Positions 42,570-49,872 of a DNA stretch of 64,000 nucleotides are shown piece after piece. The position numbers were made by a program, and so were the translations under genes. The stretch is from positions 186,001 through 250,000 of the forward strand of contig NZ_LUAV01000038.1 in assembly GCF_002078505.1 (NCBI RefSeq). The letters run 5' to 3'. Below the pieces are notes generated by a model. That model saw only the letters and a program-made list of their open reading frames with translations, was not told where the DNA came from and searched no databases. Within the stretch, counting starts at the first letter, position 1. Every line of letters starts with the position of its first letter. Source of the DNA: Ensifer aridi. Its GTDB lineage: Bacteria; Pseudomonadota; Alphaproteobacteria; Rhizobiales; Rhizobiaceae.

Positions 42570-42803
42570 ACATCAAAGAAAGCGCGCGGTTCGGCGCCTG
42601 GGCTAGGAACCGAACATGGAAAAGGGCCCCACCATTGCGGCGGGACCCGCCATTTGCGTCATATTATTAATTGAGGAGCGCGCGGATCCGTAGGGGCTTT
42701 TGCGGAGAGGGAACTTGTTCCGCGCGATCCGAGCATCAAACTTCAAACGGAGCTCATTGTTCCCGGCCGCTATCAAATCACACCGCATTTTTCCGGAAGT
42801 GAA

Positions 42804-42828
42804 GGAACATCCCGAGGCCGGACCGGTT
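42804..42828 (+). promoter_or_regulatory. Putative EcfG-type promoter of the DUF6074-like gene
   Basis: GGAAC-N16-GGTT, one base from consensus, 75 nt before the chosen start. The rest of the 334-nt spacer 42570-42903 holds only an imperfect GC hairpin near 42620. Confidence 0.45.
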
Positions 42829-42903
42829 CGACGGTCGGCGGGCGAAGGAATCGTTAACCATCTTCCCGATAGAGGTGGCTTCGAGGGAATGCGGAGTGAT
42901 TCG

Positions 42904-43212
42904 ATGGGCGTTGGACGGAACCGAGGTGCGAGTGAGATCGAGGGCGGAGAGGTTGTCGCCTTTCCTCTGGCAGCGCGTGTTGGCGACGTGGAGCGCTGCG
43001 CCCGGGAACTCGACCGGATACATGGTAGCGCCGCCGTCGCGTATTGGAAGATCGAGTGCCGGCAGCTCGCCGTGGAGCTTTCGGCGCTCGGCGTGCCGGA
43101 CTCAGAGATCCGCCGGCAGGTCCTCGCATTTCAGGCGGAGGTCCAGATCGCAATGGCCGAGCGCTACCGGACGCATGCTACCGAGCGGAGCCGATCCGAC
43201 AGCCGCACGTAA
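42904..43212 (+). CDS. DUF6074-like small protein
   Basis: A protein of about 102 residues. The core VVAFPLAARVGDVERCARELDRIHG and YWKIECRQLAVELSALGVPDSEIRRQV resembles the DUF6074 family of rhizobial small proteins. The start was set at the ATG with GGAG 7 nt upstream; another ATG lies five codons earlier. The C-terminus is Arg- and Ser-rich. It probably belongs to the stress island; function unknown. Confidence 0.6.
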   Translation: MGVGRNRGASEIEGGEVVAFPLAARVGDVERCARELDRIHGSAAVAYWKIECRQLAVELSALGVPDSEIRRQVLAFQAEVQIAMAERYRTHATERSRSDSRT

Positions 43213-43339
43213 CCGCCGCGAACCGGCGCGAAAACGATCCACGGTTTGGAAGCCGGCTGTATGAAAAGCCACATGGCCACGCCGTGGTCATGTGGCTGTG
43301 TAAGAGTTCTTCAGGCGGAGGTCGCGGTCGCTGCCGCCT

Positions 43340-43606
43340 TCACTCTCCGGTCCAACTGTGCACGTGGAACTTGGCCTCCTCGGCCGCCTTGATGAAGGCG
43401 GTGCGCGCGGCGTCGGGCTCGTCCTGCCCGTCGATCACGCGATCGCAAGCTGCGAGCGCACTCCGTTTCGCCGGCCCGTCAGCAAGGGGCCAATGATTTT
43501 TGAGGCAGAGACATGCGTCGCGGGTGCTTTGTACCCGAAGAACGCGCTTAGGCGCCTCAAGGATGACCGCTTCACTCCACAGGCGATCCTGCGTCAGGCA
43601 TGACAT
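43340..43606 (-). CDS. DUF982 family protein (copy 4)
   Basis: An 88-residue DUF982 protein on the opposite strand: VQSTRDACLCLKNHWPLADGPAKRSALAACDRVID, ending ARTAFIKAAEEAKFHV. Its AAGGA lies within the end of the CBS-domain gene, and the two genes overlap by 13 nt. It is therefore the last gene of a three-gene stress transcript. Confidence 0.82.
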   Translation of the reverse strand: MSCLTQDRLWSEAVILEAPKRVLRVQSTRDACLCLKNHWPLADGPAKRSALAACDRVIDGQDEPDAARTAFIKAAEEAKFHVHSWTGE

Positions 43607-44073
43607 TGCGACATTCCTTCAGGCTGGGCGCTCACGGCGGCCGGACGGTTCAGCCCTTCGAGCACCAGGCCGCCTAGTTCCGGGCTTGCACGGGTGATGT
43701 CGGCCAGCGACACGATGCCGGCGGCCTGCCGTTTCTCGTCGACGACCACGAGGCGGCGTATCCTGAGGTCGTGCATCTTCTGCGCGGCGAGCAATATGCT
43801 GTCTCCCTCCTCGCAGGACTGTGCGGAGACCGTCATGAACTCGAACACTGCGGTCGAACTCGACAGGCCTCGCGCGACGACGGAGCTAAGGATGTCGCGG
43901 TCCGTTACAATGCCGAGTATCGTTCCTACACCCGGCGCTTCGACGGGCACGGCGCCCACGCCGGTCTCCTTCATCAGTCGGGCGACCGACTGCGCCGTAT
44001 CGGTTGGCGATACCGTGAAGACCGGGCGCGACATCACGTCTCCAACGCGTAACGGCTGCTCAGGGGCGACCAT
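43594..44073 (-). CDS. CBS-domain protein
   Basis: A 159-residue protein made of one CBS pair: VGDVMSRPVFTVSPTDTAQSVARLM, TILGIVTDRDIL, VFEFMTVSAQSCEEGDS and AAGIVSLADITRA. Such stand-alone pairs bind adenine nucleotides and act as energy or stress sensors. I prefer the ATG with a GGGAGGAG leader over one six codons upstream that overlaps this ribosome site. It overlaps the DUF982 gene downstream and the short frame upstream. Confidence 0.88.
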   Translation of the reverse strand: MVAPEQPLRVGDVMSRPVFTVSPTDTAQSVARLMKETGVGAVPVEAPGVGTILGIVTDRDILSSVVARGLSSSTAVFEFMTVSAQSCEEGDSILLAAQKMHDLRIRRLVVVDEKRQAAGIVSLADITRASPELGGLVLEGLNRPAAVSAQPEGMSQCHA

Positions 44074-44260
44074 CGACGAGGCTCCTCCCATTGATCGAAG
44101 CCGGGACGGCGACTTCCTCTGCCGTCGACTTCTTGAGAGTGAGATCGACCCGATAGGGGACTATGACCTGGGGCTGCCAGGCATTCCGGCCCGATTTCTT
44201 TGCATCCGGATTCTCAGGCGGCCGGGCAAACCTCGGACGCTTCTTCAGTCGATGTCGCAC
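44060..44260 (-). CDS. Possible small basic protein heading the CBS transcript
   Basis: A 66-residue frame starting GTG, with GGGAG 7 nt upstream. The product is basic (MRHRLKKRPRFARPP at the N-terminus) and has no known domain. It overlaps the CBS gene start by 14 nt. A perfect GGAAC-N16-CGTT promoter lies 54 nt upstream, so the frame is transcribed if that promoter works. It could equally be an untranslated leader. Confidence 0.4.
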   Translation of the reverse strand: MRHRLKKRPRFARPPENPDAKKSGRNAWQPQVIVPYRVDLTLKKSTAEEVAVPASINGRSLVDGRP

Positions 44261-44313
44261 AAGACGCTCCCTTCTCTTAGCGTAGACATGCGCGGCTAAA
44301 ACCGCAGTCCGTT

Positions 44314-44338
44314 AACGCACCACTAGGGTTGCGGTTCC
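44314..44338 (-). promoter_or_regulatory. EcfG-type promoter of the CBS transcript, perfect consensus
   Basis: On the minus strand GGAAC-N16-CGTT, an exact match, upstream of the small basic frame and the CBS and DUF982 genes. Confidence 0.65.
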
Positions 44339-44371
44339 CCGCAATTTACTGCCGGCGCGCCTTAGGCCCGC

Positions 44372-44638
44372 TCACTGCGGCGCCGCAGGCTCAGGATCCG
44401 CATTCGCTCGCGCCGTGGCATCGTTGAGGATGGAGGCGATTTCCGTCGTCATCGCATTCTGCCTGGCGAAGGCTTCGGAGGGGACGACACCCGGATCCTC
44501 CTCATGATCCTGGACGATCTGAGCTTCCTCGAGAAGGCGGTTGATCTCCGCCCAGACGTCGTCGTGGCGTGCGAGGGCCGAGAGCACGGCCACGAGGACC
44601 TCTCGGTGGGCGGCCAGCCGAAACTCGATGTTTTCCAT
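44372..44638 (-). CDS. Conserved hypothetical protein
   Basis: An 88-residue acidic helical protein: IEFRLAAHREVLVAVLSALARHDDVW, then EINRLLEEAQIVQDHEEDPG. GGGAGGTCCAC precedes the ATG, a strong ribosome site. No domain is recognised. It lies between the CBS transcript and the DUF1236 gene, on the same strand as both. No GGAAC box was found in its immediate upstream sequence. Confidence 0.65.
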   Translation of the reverse strand: MENIEFRLAAHREVLVAVLSALARHDDVWAEINRLLEEAQIVQDHEEDPGVVPSEAFARQNAMTTEIASILNDATARANADPEPAAPQ

Positions 44639-44737
44639 GTGGACCTCCCGATATGTGCACCAACGGATGCCCTTTGATGCGGCGACCGGCCGCGATGCGT
44701 TCGTGGATCCCGGCCATGCGCAGTTGTAAAGATTGCA

Positions 44738-44766
44738 GCGCCGCGCGTCGGAAAGACGCGCGGCGC
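44738..44766. terminator. Strong GC hairpin, probable terminator of the DUF1236 gene
   Basis: A perfect 12-bp stem GCGCCGCGCGTC / GACGCGCGGCGC with a 5-nt loop, 59 nt after the DUF1236 stop. The plus-strand side is followed by TTTAAT; the minus side has no T-run, so termination efficiency toward DUF1236 is uncertain. Confidence 0.55.
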
Positions 44767-44824
44767 TTTAATCGGATTGGAAGGGGCTTCCTCGCAAACT
44801 ACGCGCCCCGATGTGCTTCAAATG

Positions 44825-45109
44825 CTATTGCAGGACTTCCACGACCGTACGCTGTTTGGGATTAACGACGACGCGCTTGTTGTTCACCACCGCATACGCA
44901 TAGTCAGGCTGATCCGGGATAGTGTGGATTTCCACGGTCTCTGGAAGCGGCTGTCCAACGACGACCTCGCCCTCAAAAGTGACCGAAGGCACGTTCTGCT
45001 CCAACACGTAGGTCCGGACTTCGCCCGGGAGCACGACGGTTGTCTGGGCAATTGCCGATGTGCCCAGCGTCAGGAGCAGGGCGGCTGTCATAGAGGCAAA
45101 TCTCTTCAT
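44825..45109 (-). CDS. DUF1236 family exported protein
   Basis: A 94-residue protein with a signal peptide (residues 1-22, cleavage after SAIAQ). The DUF1236 body follows, with VLPGEVRTYVLEQNVPSVTFEGEVVVGQPLP and YAYAVVNNKRVVVNPKQRTVV. It is probably periplasmic; DUF1236 proteins are common small envelope proteins in Rhizobiales with no known activity. AAGGAGAACGCC precedes the ATG. An EcfG-type promoter lies 25 nt upstream. Confidence 0.87.
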   Translation of the reverse strand: MKRFASMTAALLLTLGTSAIAQTTVVLPGEVRTYVLEQNVPSVTFEGEVVVGQPLPETVEIHTIPDQPDYAYAVVNNKRVVVNPKQRTVVEVLQ

Positions 45110-45134
45110 GGCGTTCTCCTTGTTGGGCTTTCCC

Positions 45135-45159
45135 AACTGGTGACATCGCTTTTGGTTCC
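45135..45159 (-). promoter_or_regulatory. Putative EcfG-type promoter of the DUF1236 gene
   Basis: On the minus strand GGAAC-N16-AGTT, one base from consensus, ending 26 nt before the start codon. Confidence 0.5.
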
Positions 45160-45353
45160 CGCAAGGCGCGCTGCCGGCTCGGCCGCAACGACAGAAAGCA
45201 TGGAACGACTTTCGGTGTTGTGGACCCTCCGCTCCACACCCGCTGGCGTTTTGCCTTGCTCGCGAGCGCGACCCGCACCCGACGAAGCGCTTCGCGGCGT
45301 CGGTCTGTCGGCCTCTCGCGGCGTGAGCCTGGGGAAATATACCCCCGCCCTTA

Positions 45354-45378
45354 GGAACCAAAGGGCCGGACAGGCATT
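45354..45378 (+). promoter_or_regulatory. Putative EcfG-type promoter of the ECF sigma gene
   Basis: GGAAC-N16-CATT, one base from consensus, 48 nt before the sigma factor start. This suggests positive autoregulation or control by a related EcfG sigma factor. It lies in the 317-nt divergent spacer 45110-45426, where I see no gene. Confidence 0.45.
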
Positions 45379-45426
45379 TTCTAACGTCACCTAGAGAACT
45401 TCATAGGCAGAAGGGCAATATTTGAC

Positions 45427-45948
45427 ATGCCTGCCACCAGCGGTCACGCATCGCACTCATCACCGCTGCTTGAGGAGCAGGTCGTCGATCTGATTCCCGC
45501 TCTCAGGGCTTTTGCCCGCACATTTACGTCGGCCTCATTCGAGGCGGACGACCTTGTGCAGGAAACCCTGCTTCGCGCCCTGAGGAGCATCAATCAGTTC
45601 GAGCCCGGCACGAGCCTCAAGTCATGGCTGTTCACGATCATGCGCAATGCATTCCGCACGCAGTACAAGATTCGCACACGCGAAAGCCCTGGCAGCACCA
45701 ATTGCGCGGAACTGCCGATTCCTACGGCACCGCCGCAGGAATGGTCGGTCCTCAACGGCGAGCTGCGCACCGCACTCGGAGCGCTCTCCCCCGAGCACCG
45801 TGAGGTGCTGGTTCTCGTCGCCGGTTTCGGCATGAGCTACAAGGAAGCGGCAGACATCTGCGACTGCGCGATCGGAACGATCAAGAGCCGGCTCAGCCGC
45901 GCCCGCGACGAACTAACGGCGCAAATGCACGGAAATCCACTGAACTAG
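45427..45948 (+). CDS. ECF sigma factor, EcfG (ECF15-like) group
   Basis: A 173-residue sigma factor with only regions 2 and 4. Region 2 reads ALRAFARTFTSASFEADDLVQETLLRAL, then LKSWLFTIMRNAFRTQYKIR. Region 4 reads ALSPEHREVLVLVAGFGMSYKEAADICDCAIGTIKSRL. The LVQETLLRAL and SWLFTIMRNAF pattern is that of EcfG/RpoE2 proteins that run the alphaproteobacterial general stress response and read GGAAC-N16/17-CGTT promoters. The usual nepR-phyR partners are not in the standard place, so this may be a secondary EcfG paralogue. A NepR-like frame is convergent 33 nt downstream. Confidence 0.9.
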   Translation: MPATSGHASHSSPLLEEQVVDLIPALRAFARTFTSASFEADDLVQETLLRALRSINQFEPGTSLKSWLFTIMRNAFRTQYKIRTRESPGSTNCAELPIPTAPPQEWSVLNGELRTALGALSPEHREVLVLVAGFGMSYKEAADICDCAIGTIKSRLSRARDELTAQMHGNPLN

Positions 45949-45981
45949 CCTAGCAACCAGAACGACCAACGGGGCCCCGCT

Positions 45982-46140
45982 TCAGCGATTTCGCTCGTCG
46001 AGAGCCCTCTGCAGCTTCCGCGCCAGTTCGAGAAGGCGCTGCGGTACCGCCTCCTTGCGGATGTCCTCCAGAAGCGAGGCGATCCGCTCGTCGATGGCTT
46101 TTTCCGCGTCTGCATCCGCGGAAGCCTTGCTGTCGTTCAT
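45982..46140 (-). CDS. NepR-like small protein (possible anti-sigma factor)
   Basis: A 52-residue frame, too short for most ORF cut-offs. Residues 15-48 read as two helices: AIDERIASLLEDIRKEAVP, then QRLLELARKLQRALDE. The pattern E-x-VP-x-RLLELA-x-x-LQ resembles the NepR helix pair that clamps EcfG sigma factors. AAGGA lies 7 nt before the ATG. It converges with the ECF sigma gene rather than sharing its operon, unlike classic nepR-ecfG pairs. The assignment rests on a short motif. Confidence 0.5.
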   Translation of the reverse strand: MNDSKASADADAEKAIDERIASLLEDIRKEAVPQRLLELARKLQRALDERNR

Positions 46141-46409
46141 TCGCCCGTCCTTGGTCACGGCTAGGATCTCAACCCAGATTATTGTTCCGGCTCAGCGCTG
46201 TAAATCATCAAAACCACCGGAATGGAAGGGCCAGAGCCGCACCCGCAGGAGCCATACCGGAGACATCGTACCTCAGTCCACATGCCGCTCGCTGGTGATT
46301 TACACGCCGCACGTCGCCGTTGCCGGCCCATGTAAGGACCAGCCGAATAAACACCGACGGCGCGAAGCGGCAGGAAATGCTTGCGGCGTTCACAACCCGC
46401 CGAACGCGC

Positions 46410-46598
46410 TCACTTTTTTGAAACGTGCTGTTTCTTTCCCTTGCGTTTGGTCGACGCCATTTCCTCGAGTTCCTTCTCGGTCATGGATTCGGCCATGCTA
46501 CGCGAGGCGTCTTTAAGCTCGCTCTTCTTCTTTTCGCCTCTCTTGGCGGCAAGCGCGGCACCGGCGGCCATTTGCTGCGCCTTCGATTTTGCAGGCAT
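46410..46598 (-). CDS. DUF3008 family protein
   Basis: A 62-residue, very basic and soluble protein beginning MPAKSKAQQMAAGAALAAKRGE, the conserved DUF3008 start. It continues LKDASRSMAESMTEKELEEMA and ends in a Lys-rich tail. Function is unknown; the family is found widely in proteobacteria and often among stress genes. The ATG has AAGGAG 4 nt upstream; the longer open frame is not credible. Confidence 0.85.
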   Translation of the reverse strand: MPAKSKAQQMAAGAALAAKRGEKKKSELKDASRSMAESMTEKELEEMASTKRKGKKQHVSKK

Positions 46599-46673
46599 GA
46601 CTCCTTCTCCCATCGATGATGCTCCGTCCCGAACCGGGACAGTTCCCCGATGTCGGCCGGGCTTCGCTGCCGG

Positions 46674-46698
46674 AACCGGCGAGACTCGATTATGTTCC
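46674..46698 (-). promoter_or_regulatory. Putative EcfG-type promoter of the DUF3008 gene
   Basis: On the minus strand GGAAC-N16-GGTT, one base from consensus, 76 nt before the DUF3008 start. Confidence 0.45.
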
Positions 46699-46786
46699 GC
46701 GAGTGAGCAAATGCGTTCAGCGAACGAGCGGTACGGCGGCACCGCTTCAAATGCCCGACCAGAAACGGGGAAGCCGCGGTCCGTCC

Positions 46787-48115
46787 CTATTCCGCGCCCG
46801 GGATGATCGTTGCAAGAATCTTGTCTATTCGCCGGCCGTCCATGTCGACAATTTCGAAGCGCCAGCCATCGAATTCAAAGCTCTCGCCGACGTCCGGGAG
46901 GTGCCCGAGGATGTGCAGGGCGAAACCAGCGATCGTGTGATAGCCGCCATCCTGCGGTCTTTCCTGAAGCTTCAGTCTTTCGAAGGCGTCGTGCGCCGAC
47001 ATCATGCCATCGATCAGCAGCGAGCCGTCCTCGCGCTCGATCACGTCGGGCTCTTCTGTCTCCAGATCCGGAAGTTCGCCGGCGAAGGCCTCAAGCAGAT
47101 CCGTCTGCGTGACGATCCCTTCGAGGCTTCCATATTCATCGACGATGGTCGCGAGGCGGACGGGCGCGGATTTGAACCTCTCGAGCACGCGGAAGACCGG
47201 CGTCGCCTCGTGCAAGATCAAGGGCTCCCGGACGATCCCGAGCGGATCGAGCGGCCTGCCGTCGAGCAATTGGTCAAGCAGATCCTTCTTCAGCACCATG
47301 CCGATCGGTTCATCGATATTGCCGCGGCCGACGAGCAACTGCTCGTGCCGGCATTCGCGGATCGTCTTCAGAATATCGGCCGGCGGGTCGTCAGCATCGA
47401 TCCAGTCGACGTCGACGCGCGGCGTCATGAAATCGGAAATACGGCGATCGCCCATGCCGAATATCCGCTGGACGATTTCCTGCTGCGCCTCGTCGAGGAG
47501 CCCCGCTTCGTGGCTTTCGGCAACGATGAGCTTGAGCTCGGCAGGCGAGTGCAGTGCCGCCTCGCCCGCCCCGGTCCGCAAGCCCGCCAGACGCAAGACG
47601 ATGTTCCCGAGGCCGTTGAGAATGAGGATCGCCGGGCGCAATAGAAACAGGAAGAGGCCGAGCGGCCGGACGACGGCAAGCGCCGTGCCCTCGCTTCGCT
47701 GAAGGGCCAGGCTCTTGGGAGCCAACTCGCCAAGAACGATGTGCAAGGCCGTGATGATCAGGAAGGCGATGGCAGCGGCAATGGCATGCGACCCGGCCGT
47801 CGCCCAGACCTGCGGCAGAACGCTCAGCAGCGGTTCGATTAGATGGGCGAGAGCCGGCTCGCCGACCCAGCCGAGCGCAAGAGACGAGATCGTGATGCCG
47901 AGCTGGGTCGCCGCCAGGTTCGCGTCGAGATTGTCGACGGCGCGCTGCAGGGCCGTGGCGTTCATTCTGCCCTGCGTCACCAGTTCCGCCACGCGGCTGC
48001 GCCGGACCGCCACGAGCGAGAATTCCGCCGCGACGAAGAAACCGTTTGCGGCCACCAGCAGGAACACGGTGAGAACACCGAGGAAATCGAATAGGCTACC
48101 GTCGGAATTGGGCAT
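46787..48115 (-). CDS. CNNM/CorC-type hemolysin family transporter (DUF21-CBS-CorC_HlyC)
   Basis: A 442-residue membrane protein. The DUF21/CNNM part (residues 5-200) has three to four helices: LVAANGFFVAAEFSLVAVRRSR and ITALHIVLGELAPKSLAL. A CBS pair follows (FMTPRVDVDWIDADDP to IVTQTDLLEAFAGE), and the C-terminal CorC_HlyC domain ends RIDKILATII. Family members take part in Mg/Co export and metal tolerance; the 'hemolysin' label is historical. AAAGGAGAAC precedes the chosen ATG. The longer frame upstream lacks homology. Confidence 0.92.
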   Translation of the reverse strand: MPNSDGSLFDFLGVLTVFLLVAANGFFVAAEFSLVAVRRSRVAELVTQGRMNATALQRAVDNLDANLAATQLGITISSLALGWVGEPALAHLIEPLLSVLPQVWATAGSHAIAAAIAFLIITALHIVLGELAPKSLALQRSEGTALAVVRPLGLFLFLLRPAILILNGLGNIVLRLAGLRTGAGEAALHSPAELKLIVAESHEAGLLDEAQQEIVQRIFGMGDRRISDFMTPRVDVDWIDADDPPADILKTIRECRHEQLLVGRGNIDEPIGMVLKKDLLDQLLDGRPLDPLGIVREPLILHEATPVFRVLERFKSAPVRLATIVDEYGSLEGIVTQTDLLEAFAGELPDLETEEPDVIEREDGSLLIDGMMSAHDAFERLKLQERPQDGGYHTIAGFALHILGHLPDVGESFEFDGWRFEIVDMDGRRIDKILATIIPGAE

Positions 48116-48295
48116 GTTCTCCTTTCGGGCCGAAGGCCGGGCGCGGCAGTTCAACGAACCGCGAGTGTAACACGCCGGTCCCACGCGAACATGCGATCGA
48201 TGGCCGAAATTGCCCGCAATCCGTCCTCGCGGGATTACCGGTGGGGGCCTTGCGACCGGCAATGACGTCGCCGACGCAGAGCGAAGTCACGACGC

Positions 48296-48326
48296 AAAAA
48301 TGCGGGCGGTTGCCCGCCCGCATTTT
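48296..48326 (-). terminator. Rho-independent terminator after the DUF992 gene
   Basis: A stem of 13 to 14 bp (AAAATGCGGGCGG / CCGCCCGCATTTT) with a 4-nt loop. On the minus strand it ends in a T5 run, so it would stop the DUF992 transcript; symmetric A/T flanks allow it to work both ways. Confidence 0.8.
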
Positions 48327-48358
48327 GATCCGACGATCCTCAATGCGCCTGGATCATG

Positions 48359-48389
48359 ATGATTATAGGTCGTATCGACCTATAATCAT
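48359..48389. repeat. Perfect palindrome adjoining the DUF992 stop codon
   Basis: ATGATTATAGGTCG, loop TAT, CGACCTATAATCAT. The layout (ATG...GGTCG / CGACC...CAT) resembles the second palindrome of the RIME-type element at 26.2 kb, so it may be a relative inserted between the gene and its terminator. Confidence 0.65.
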
Positions 48390-48394
48390 GAGCG

Positions 48395-48925
48395 TCAGTT
48401 GACGGAATTGAGCGTCATCGACGTGCCCGCGGCAGCGACATTGAGACCGAGTTGCCCGGTGACGCTGACCGTCTGGAGGTGGATCGATCCCGAGGTGCCG
48501 CCGACAAGCACATTCGCCCCGACACCCGCGCCGACCGTCGCTTCGGCGCTCGCGCCCTGGTAGATGCCGCTGAGAGAGCCATGGTGATAGCCGGCCGTCG
48601 GCGCGAACACGGCCCAGATCAATCTGCTGCGCATCGTAAAGCCGATGTCGACGCCGAGCTTGCGGATCTCTCCGGTATAGCGATCCGCGATTTCGTCGCC
48701 ACCTATCGAGCGAAAGGCGCAATCGACCTCCTTGGCGGAGCCGAGAACGTAGCCGGCGCCGCCACCGATATCGCATTCGAGATAGCCGATCTTCACGCCG
48801 CCTTGCGCGTCCTGCACGGGCGGCGGCGCCGGTTCCCGATAGGGCGTGAGATCGGCGGCATGGACGCCTGCGCCGGCAAACGCGATCGCGGCCGCGGAAA
48901 GCGCCAGGGCAAGAGTTTTCTTCAT
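48395..48925 (-). CDS. DUF992 family exported protein
   Basis: A 176-residue protein with a signal peptide (residues 1-23, cleavage after VHAA). The DUF992 body follows, with VKIGYLECDIGGGAGYVLGSAKEVDCAF and the late YQGASAEATVGAGVGANVLVGG. Such proteins are Rhizobiales-specific and periplasmic, with unknown role. AAGGAGAAG precedes the ATG. A perfect palindrome and a terminator follow the stop. Confidence 0.9.
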   Translation of the reverse strand: MKKTLALALSAAAIAFAGAGVHAADLTPYREPAPPPVQDAQGGVKIGYLECDIGGGAGYVLGSAKEVDCAFRSIGGDEIADRYTGEIRKLGVDIGFTMRSRLIWAVFAPTAGYHHGSLSGIYQGASAEATVGAGVGANVLVGGTSGSIHLQTVSVTGQLGLNVAAAGTSMTLNSVN

Positions 48926-49180
48926 TCATCTTCTCCTTGTCGGATCGATCGGCGAGATGGCGGGCCGTCGTCCGAAACAATTCAGCACTGATGGCGCGCA
49001 GGGATTTCGCGCGAGGCTATGCCCGCATAGGGCGAGTCGAACAGTTGTGACCTAATGAGACATTTCAGAGGCGCTCCCGATGTCGGCAGCTTTTTGCGAT
49101 CCGGTGTTGCCGTTTCGCCAAAGTGAGCAAGCCCAGGTTCGCGACGCAGGGCGTGTGCGGAATCGTCCGCACGTTCCGTG

Positions 49181-49780
49181 CTATCCGCCGTTCACCAGAT
49201 CAAGGATGAGCTGGTGAATATTGCCACCTTCGCTGAGTTCGGCGTTGTCGAAATCGCGGCTCTTCTGCCGTTGCGCGCGCGACAGCTCGCCAAGTCGCCT
49301 CGTCATTTCCGCCTTGATCTTGCGGCACTCCGGATCTGCCGGCACAGTGAGGCCGACGGTCGCGGCCTCGATGTTGCGCACCATTTCCTTGATGAAATCG
49401 CCATGCACGAGTTCGTGCTTCTTCACCCCGGCGATAAAGGTCTCCCAGTTCCTCTGCGTGGCAGCCGGCAGCGGCCTGGCGGGCTCCGGCAAGGTGTAGG
49501 TGATCGAAAGCTTGGGGAGCGCCGACACCAGGACGCAGGCGCCGCCGTGGGCTTCGTATTTCCGCGACCAGGTGAGTTTGAAGCTCGTATGGGCGATGGC
49601 GCGGACGAGGCCGCCGACCTTGGGGCCCCGCTCGCCGATCGAGGCGTAGAGTTCGGGGCCGGATTGTCCGGTGATCGCGTAAGCCTTGACCTTTTCAACC
49701 GCCTGCCATTCGGCGCGTGCGGCTGAAGGCGACAGGAAGAAGCAGACCAGGAGCAGGATTGATCGAAGGTCCGACTTCAA
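49181..49780 (-). CDS. DUF922 family exported protein, putative zinc metallopeptidase
   Basis: A 199-residue protein with a signal peptide (residues 1-23, ending ARAE). DUF922 follows, with YAITGQSGPELYASIGERGPK and the candidate zinc site KKHELVHGDF, which fits HExxH. Members are periplasmic and possibly proteolytic; activity is not shown. A small GTGCGGA/TCCGCAC hairpin lies just after the stop (49153-49170). The gene is alone on its strand. Confidence 0.87.
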   Translation of the reverse strand: MKSDLRSILLLVCFFLSPSAARAEWQAVEKVKAYAITGQSGPELYASIGERGPKVGGLVRAIAHTSFKLTWSRKYEAHGGACVLVSALPKLSITYTLPEPARPLPAATQRNWETFIAGVKKHELVHGDFIKEMVRNIEAATVGLTVPADPECRKIKAEMTRRLGELSRAQRQKSRDFDNAELSEGGNIHQLILDLVNGG

Positions 49781-49872
49781 GCGAATCCCTTCAGTGCGCT
49801 GTGTTGATGCGGCGGCAAACTAAAGCGGACGATGCTCGCTTGCAATCGCCTTTGTGCGACGCAAGACCGCCT

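Noticed and set aside
42617..42642. GC hairpin after the SDR gene as a terminator
   Set aside because: Pairing on the transcribed strand needs two C-A mismatches and no T-run follows.
46208..46393. 61-codon minus-strand frame between the NepR-like ORF and the DUF3008 gene
   Set aside because: No ribosome site and no domain; composition resembles other shadow frames.
49153..49170. GTGCGGA/TCCGCAC hairpin as the DUF922 terminator
   Set aside because: The 7-bp stem has no T-run; too weak to list as a terminator.
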